From the NCBI RefSeq assembly GCF_000701505.1, contig NZ_JNJB01000001.1, positions 1 to 64,000 on the forward strand: 64,000 nt of DNA. The letters are read 5' to 3'. Below, piece by piece: positions 59,764-64,000 of this stretch. Source of the DNA: Dyadobacter crusticola DSM 16708. Its GTDB lineage: Bacteria; Bacteroidota; Bacteroidia; Cytophagales; Spirosomataceae. A model generated the notes under the pieces. The model was not told the origin of the DNA. It made no database searches and saw only the letters and a list, made by a program, of their open reading frames with translations. The position numbers were made by a program, and so were the translations under genes. Numbering within the stretch: the first letter of the stretch is position 1; the number at the start of each line of letters is the position of its first letter.

Positions 59764-60864
59764 ATGACCTACATAAAGGATATTATCCGGGAGCTGGAAA
59801 ACCTGGCCCCTCTCTCATACCAGGAAGGATATGATAACGCCGGTTTGATCGTCGGATCACCGGAAGTAAAAGGGCGAGGTGTGCTGCTCACGCTTGATGT
59901 CACCGAGGAAGTGATTGACGAAGCGATATTGAAGCAATGCAACCTCATAGTAGCCCATCATCCCATCGTTTTCAAAGGACTAAAGAAGCTAAATGGGAAT
60001 AACTATGTTGAGCGCACAGTTATTAAAGCCATTAAGAATGATATAGCTATTTATGCGACGCATACAAATCTCGATCATGTACCGGGGGGAGTGAACTGGC
60101 AAATCGCTGAAAGATTAGGGCTAACTGACCTGAAAGTACTTTCTCCCAAAGCCCAAATACTGACCAAGCTTGCATTCTTTACACCCGTTGCAAATACCCA
60201 GTCCATTCTTGACGCACTCTTCGCTGCAGGAGCCGGACAAATTGGCGACTATAAAAACTGCAGTTTCAGGGTAGAAGGCACCGGCACATTCATGCCGGGA
60301 GAACATGCAAATCCTGTTATTGGCAAAAACGGGCAGCTGGAAGAAGTAAATGAGCACCGGGTAGAAGTGATGTTCCCAACCTTTTTACAAACCAAAATAC
60401 TGCAGGTACTTCGCCAAGTACATCCCTATGAGGAAGTAGCATACTACCTGACAACACTGGAAAACCTCAACCAGGAAGTTGGTGCAGGTGCTGTTGGCGC
60501 TCTGCCAGAGCCGATGCCGTTGCATGTTTTTTTAGGGTTTTTGAAAGACCGAATGCAGCTTCCGATGATCAAGTTCACGCCGACCAGCTCACATACGGTA
60601 CAGAAAGTTGCGGTTTGTGGCGGTGCCGGAAGTTTCCTTTTAAAAGAGGCAATCCGGGCGAAGGCGGATGTATTTGTAACTGCCGACTATAAATATCACG
60701 AATTTTTCGACGCGGAGCGAAGGATAATGATCTGTGACATCGGCCACTACGAAAGTGAAGTATATACTAAAAATTTACTATATAACTATTTGTCCGGAAA
60801 ATTCCCTAATTTTGCACTCTGTTTGTCAGAGGTCAATACCAATCCGGTTCGATATTTTGTATAG
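59764..60864 (+). CDS. Nif3-like dinuclear metal-centre protein
   Basis: A 366-residue Nif3/YbgI family protein. The N-terminal half starts MTYIKDIIRELENLAPLSYQEGYDNAGL and has metal-ligand motifs LIVAHHPIVFKGLK (about residues 61-74) and IYATHTNLDHVPGGVNWQ (about 98-115). A CutA-like insertion domain (about 130-235) follows, as in many Bacteroidota and Firmicutes members. The C-terminal part has ICDIGHYESEVYT (about 321-333). The hexameric ring binds two metals; some members act as GTP cyclohydrolase-like or hydrolytic enzymes, but the natural role is unsettled. It pairs with the zinc-ribbon gene 100 bases downstream, a conserved neighbour. Confidence 0.92.
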   Translation: MTYIKDIIRELENLAPLSYQEGYDNAGLIVGSPEVKGRGVLLTLDVTEEVIDEAILKQCNLIVAHHPIVFKGLKKLNGNNYVERTVIKAIKNDIAIYATHTNLDHVPGGVNWQIAERLGLTDLKVLSPKAQILTKLAFFTPVANTQSILDALFAAGAGQIGDYKNCSFRVEGTGTFMPGEHANPVIGKNGQLEEVNEHRVEVMFPTFLQTKILQVLRQVHPYEEVAYYLTTLENLNQEVGAGAVGALPEPMPLHVFLGFLKDRMQLPMIKFTPTSSHTVQKVAVCGGAGSFLLKEAIRAKADVFVTADYKYHEFFDAERRIMICDIGHYESEVYTKNLLYNYLSGKFPNFALCLSEVNTNPVRYFV

Positions 60865-60964
60865 AAAGTAATTTCATCAAGAATATTGCCTGATTATTTG
60901 TTGAGAATCTACGGCTGACTGCCTTCACTTATTACGCATTGAAACAAGTCCATTAAAGACATAC

Positions 60965-61711
60965 ATGGAAAACACAATCGCACAGAAATTAGATGCTCTC
61001 CTGAAATTGCAGGAAATTGATTCAAGCCTTGACGAAATACTAAAAACACGCGGTGACCTTCCTGAAGAGGTGAGAGATCTGGAAGACGAGATTATCGGTT
61101 TTGAGACCCGTTTAGCGAAATTTAAAAGTGAGATTGCGAACCTTAACAATGAGATCGACAATTTCAAGAATGCACAAAAAGAAGGTGAAAAGCTGATCAA
61201 GAAATACAAAGATCAGCAAATGAACGTCCGCAACAACCGCGAGTACGATGCAATCACCAAGGAAGTTGAATTACAGGAGCTGGATATGCAGCTGGCTGAC
61301 AAGAAAATCAACGAAGCCCGCGCCCGTATCCGTCTAATTGAAGAGGATGCAAACCGTGCTGAGTCTGTTTTGAACGAAAGAAATGAAGATCTGAAAGCTA
61401 AAAAAGGCGAGCTTTCGGTGATTACAAGCGAAAGCGAAGCGGAGGAAAAAGGGTTGATCGCGGAGAGAGAAAAACACGTTAAGAAAATCGAAGATCGCCT
61501 GCTTAAATCTTATCAGAAAATCCGTGACAACTCTATGAACGGACTTGCAGTAGTTCACGTATCACGTGGCGCCTGCGGAGGCTGTTTCAGCATTGTCCCT
61601 CCACAACGTCAGGCTGATATTCGCGAGCGCAAAAAGCTTATTGTTTGCGAACATTGTGGCCGTATTTTGGCTGACGTTGAAAGTGTAGAACCTGTTCACC
61701 AGCGTCGATAA
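60965..61711 (+). CDS. Zinc-ribbon coiled-coil protein (CT398/CdsZ type)
   Basis: A 248-residue protein with a long antiparallel coiled coil (about residues 1-180, highly charged) and a C-terminal C4 zinc ribbon with CGGC (RGACGGCFSIV) and CEHC (VCEHCGRIL) pairs. The family includes the CT398/CdsZ proteins and DksA-like coiled-coil zinc proteins, which bind RNA polymerase or secretion partners in some bacteria. Here the function is unknown. It is commonly placed next to a Nif3-like gene, as here. An intrinsic terminator follows. Confidence 0.9.
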   Translation: MENTIAQKLDALLKLQEIDSSLDEILKTRGDLPEEVRDLEDEIIGFETRLAKFKSEIANLNNEIDNFKNAQKEGEKLIKKYKDQQMNVRNNREYDAITKEVELQELDMQLADKKINEARARIRLIEEDANRAESVLNERNEDLKAKKGELSVITSESEAEEKGLIAEREKHVKKIEDRLLKSYQKIRDNSMNGLAVVHVSRGACGGCFSIVPPQRQADIRERKKLIVCEHCGRILADVESVEPVHQRR

Positions 61712-61730
61712 TAATCATTAAATAGATTTG

Positions 61731-61760
61731 AAAGGTTGTCTGTTCAGGCAACCTTTTTTT
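61731..61760 (+). terminator. Intrinsic terminator after the zinc-ribbon gene
   Basis: Stem AAAGGTTG (61731-61738) with CAACCTTT (61749-61756) and a following T run. An in-frame start at 61736 lies inside it, which supports the later ATG for the next gene. Confidence 0.85.
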
Positions 61761-61786
61761 ATGTCTTCTATGTACTTTTCCCAAAA

Positions 61787-63304
61787 ATGCTGACCAAAAC
61801 GAGGCAATGCTTTTTCAGTATTTTACTGCTGCTTCTCTTACTTTCAAACAACAATGGAAGGGCAGAGAATGCGACAATCGGGGTGGACTTTACTCCCAAA
61901 CTTCAAAAAGCATATTTTGAGATCCAAAAATTGCGTTTGCCAAATGCACGTAAACTGATAGATTCGGAGCGGGCCGGTAACGTGGGCAATGCATTTATAC
62001 CATACCTGGACAATTATGCAGATCTGCATTACCTGCTGATTTCGGAAGACCGGGCTTCTTACAAGAAGTTACTTGCATTGGAAAGCAGGCGGCTTGATAT
62101 CATATCTAAATTACCTGATCAATCCCCTTATAAACGCTTTTTGTTAGCAGAAATAAGATTGCATTGGGCATTCGCCCGGTTGAAATTCGGCGACCAGATG
62201 AGCGGCGCATGGGAGATAATCAAAGCTTACAAACTACTGGATGAGAACCGGAAGAAATTCCCTGACTTCACTCCAACTTTAAAATCCCTTGGCTTGCTCC
62301 ACGTATTGATCGGCTCGATACCCGACAACTACGCTTGGGTGACAAAGATACTCGGCTTGAAAGGCAACATACAGGCTGGAATCCGTGAGTTAAGGATGGT
62401 ACAACGCGAGGAGCCTTTTTTTCGCCAGGAGGCGGAGCTGGTGGATTTACTATTACACGCTTACACGCTGAAACTTTCTCCGGAGCAACAAAAACGAATT
62501 CGCAAATGGCCGACAGAGCAGCCTGACAATCTCCTGCTACACTTTTTTGCTACTACCATTTTGATGAAAGAAAATCGAAGCGATGAAGCTTTCATCTTTC
62601 TGAATAATGCTCCCAGCAGTGAGGCTTATGTTGACTTTCCATTTCTGAAATATCTCAAAGGTGAGATAGAATTGCAGAGAGGCAATTATGATGCGGCGGC
62701 TGACTATTACATTTTATTCCAAAAGCAATATCGCGGCTTCAATTACATTAAAGATACTTATTTCAAACTTTTCATGTGTCGTTGGCTAGCCGGGAAAGAT
62801 GCTGAGGCGAATGCATTTCTTAAAAAGATCAGTTCTTCGGGAGAAATGATCGTGGAAGCTGATCAGCTTGCGGAACGAACAGCCAAAGAATTTTTGGGAG
62901 GCAAAATCAGCGCGCAACAAAAAGTACTTTATCAGGCGCGCTACGCAACGGACGGCGGGTTTCTACCAAAAGCTTTTGCGATCATCCAGAATACTTCAGA
63001 AAACAGTTTTACAGTCATCCCCGAAAAGGCCGAGTTCAATTACAGAAAAGCCCGGATACTGCACAAAATGGAGCAAAATGCCGGCGCAATCCCCTATTAC
63101 GAGCGCTGTCTGCTCCTAAGCCAGTCTGTGAGCCCTGGCATGGGCGCCTCCGCTGCATTGCAGCTAGGTTATATTTATCTTGAAAAACAGGACAAGCAAA
63201 AGGCAGGCAGCTACTTTAAAAAGGCGATGTCTTTCAAAAAACACGAGTATAAAAACAGCATTGATAACAAAGCGAGGGCTGCGTTGACAGAATTGGGACA
63301 ATAA
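61787..63304 (+). CDS. Secreted tetratricopeptide-like protein
   Basis: A 505-residue protein with a signal peptide (MLTKTRQCFFSILLLLLLL, about residues 1-25) and a helical body with repeated helix pairs, including the clear TPR-type elements KARILHKMEQNAGAIPYYERCLLLS and AALQLGYIYLEKQDKQKAGSYFKKAM near the C-terminus. TPRs mediate protein interactions. The start ATG at 61787 is chosen because the earlier frame start lies in the terminator. It probably works in the periplasm; the partner is unknown. It lies 60 bases before radC on the same strand. Confidence 0.82.
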   Translation: MLTKTRQCFFSILLLLLLLSNNNGRAENATIGVDFTPKLQKAYFEIQKLRLPNARKLIDSERAGNVGNAFIPYLDNYADLHYLLISEDRASYKKLLALESRRLDIISKLPDQSPYKRFLLAEIRLHWAFARLKFGDQMSGAWEIIKAYKLLDENRKKFPDFTPTLKSLGLLHVLIGSIPDNYAWVTKILGLKGNIQAGIRELRMVQREEPFFRQEAELVDLLLHAYTLKLSPEQQKRIRKWPTEQPDNLLLHFFATTILMKENRSDEAFIFLNNAPSSEAYVDFPFLKYLKGEIELQRGNYDAAADYYILFQKQYRGFNYIKDTYFKLFMCRWLAGKDAEANAFLKKISSSGEMIVEADQLAERTAKEFLGGKISAQQKVLYQARYATDGGFLPKAFAIIQNTSENSFTVIPEKAEFNYRKARILHKMEQNAGAIPYYERCLLLSQSVSPGMGASAALQLGYIYLEKQDKQKAGSYFKKAMSFKKHEYKNSIDNKARAALTELGQ

Positions 63305-63365
63305 GTGTGTGACCGAATGAAATATCGAACGTCTAACAGATAAGTAGGTTCCGAATTTGATCCAA

Positions 63366-64000
63366 ATGTCCAGAAAACGAAAGTCAGACAATCCAAGATG
63401 CATTCACAGCTGGTCCGAAGAAGACAAACCGCGTGAAAAACTGATGCTAAAAGGCCGCGCCGCCCTCACCGATGCAGAATTGATAGCCATTCTCATTTGC
63501 TCAGGTACCCCGGAAACATCCGCCGTTGACCTTGCAAAAATCATTATGGCCAGCGTCGGCAATAGCATACATGAACTTGCGAAGCTTGATTACAAGACAT
63601 TCATGAAATACCGGGGAATGGGGAAAGCAAAAGCGATTTCCATTGTAGCAGCACTCGAACTTGGTCGCCGGAGAAGCGATATCATGCCAACGCGGAAAAG
63701 AAAGATCATGGGATCAGACTCAGTTTATGAAGAGATGAGGCAATACCTCCTGGATAAGCCGAATGAAGAGTTCTGGATCTTACTTCTGAATCGCGGAAAC
63801 CAGGTAATGCGCGCTCTGCCGGTGAGCGTGGGCGGAGTTTCAGGAGTATCCGTTGATATCAAGCTGATTTTCAAACTGGCTGTGGATTACCTGGCAAGCG
63901 CAGTAATCCTCGTTCACAACCACCCGTCCGGGCAATTGATACCAAGCCACCAGGACAGAATGCTCACGACGCAGATCAAAGAGGCCGGGCTTTTGCTGGA
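63366..64000 (+). CDS. radC: DNA repair protein RadC (JAB/MPN), cut by window edge
   Basis: The start ATG at 63366 gives MSRKRKSDNPRCIHSWSEED, followed by the N-terminal helix-hairpin-helix part (TDAELIAILICSG, KYRGMGKAKAISIVAALELGRR) and the JAB/MPN metalloprotease-like domain. The catalytic metal motif is HNHPSGQLIPSHQD (with His-Asn-His-Pro-Ser-Gly). RadC is a conserved JAMM-fold protein, once linked to repair, with unclear activity. About 211 codons are visible; the end lies outside the window. Confidence 0.93.
   Translation, partial: MSRKRKSDNPRCIHSWSEEDKPREKLMLKGRAALTDAELIAILICSGTPETSAVDLAKIIMASVGNSIHELAKLDYKTFMKYRGMGKAKAISIVAALELGRRRSDIMPTRKRKIMGSDSVYEEMRQYLLDKPNEEFWILLLNRGNQVMRALPVSVGGVSGVSVDIKLIFKLAVDYLASAVILVHNHPSGQLIPSHQDRMLTTQIKEAGLLL

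Overview
The window reads as chromosome from a Cytophagales-type Bacteroidota, most like Dyadobacter or a relative; the genus is an inference from gene content and protein style. Direct signs are a SusC/SusD pair, a type IX secretion sorting domain, an Rpb6-type RNA polymerase omega subunit, an LptA/LptC pair of the Bacteroidota kind, Bacteroidota promoters (TTG, about 20 bases, TAnnTTTG) and the absence of clear Shine-Dalgarno sequences. An IS3-family element is cut by the left edge and radC by the right edge.

Layout. 1-0.6 kb: IS3 transposase end and tRNA-Ser(TGA). 0.6-16.9 kb: housekeeping, with tilS, an OstA/LptA-like gene, a T9SS cargo, bamD-omega, coaBC-DUF4835-small Sm-like protein-recN, a SCO/cytochrome c respiratory group, coaX-OMP-lptC, rho with a long leader, and a small HhH gene. 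16.9-25 kb: htpG, an unknown lipoprotein, a receptor-like four-helix sensor without output domain, a TonB-dependent receptor-like barrel, a seven-helix membrane protein and a 1-Cys peroxiredoxin. 25-28 kb: cysteine desulfurase-xdhC-mocA, which looks like a molybdenum cofactor sulfuration module. 28-31 kb: ABC transporter under a YtrA-type GntR repressor with a visible operator. 31-35.7 kb: SPFH protein and the oxidative pentose phosphate operon gnd-zwf-pgl. 35.9-40 kb: a KaiA-less Kai operon (receiver, KaiC, two KaiBs, PAS histidine kinase). 40-50.3 kb: small secreted proteins, cupin, collagen-like lipoprotein, a second receiver-ACAD-kinase group, an alpha/beta hydrolase and a histidine kinase with an ethylene-receptor-type sensor. 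50.4-53.5 kb: tRNA-Ala, a 58-residue lipoprotein, exonuclease, a PadR-TonB-fusion pair and an Lrp regulator. 53.6-54.4 kb: a non-coding region with a 161-nt tRNA-like RNA. 54.4-59 kb: orphan SusC/SusD. 59.1-59.6 kb: an array of tRNA-Asp genes, two intact and two altered. 59.7-64 kb: Nif3-like, zinc-ribbon, TPR and RadC proteins.

The most unusual items are the tRNA-like RNA at 53.7 kb, the altered tRNA-Asp copies at 59.1-59.6 kb, the Kai operon with two KaiBs, and the ethylene-receptor-like kinase at 48.7 kb. Three histidine kinases within 15 kb share nearly the same HisKA core, so the 36-50 kb stretch is a signalling-rich region. The tRNA-like RNA is the best candidate for something not previously described; its function is unknown.
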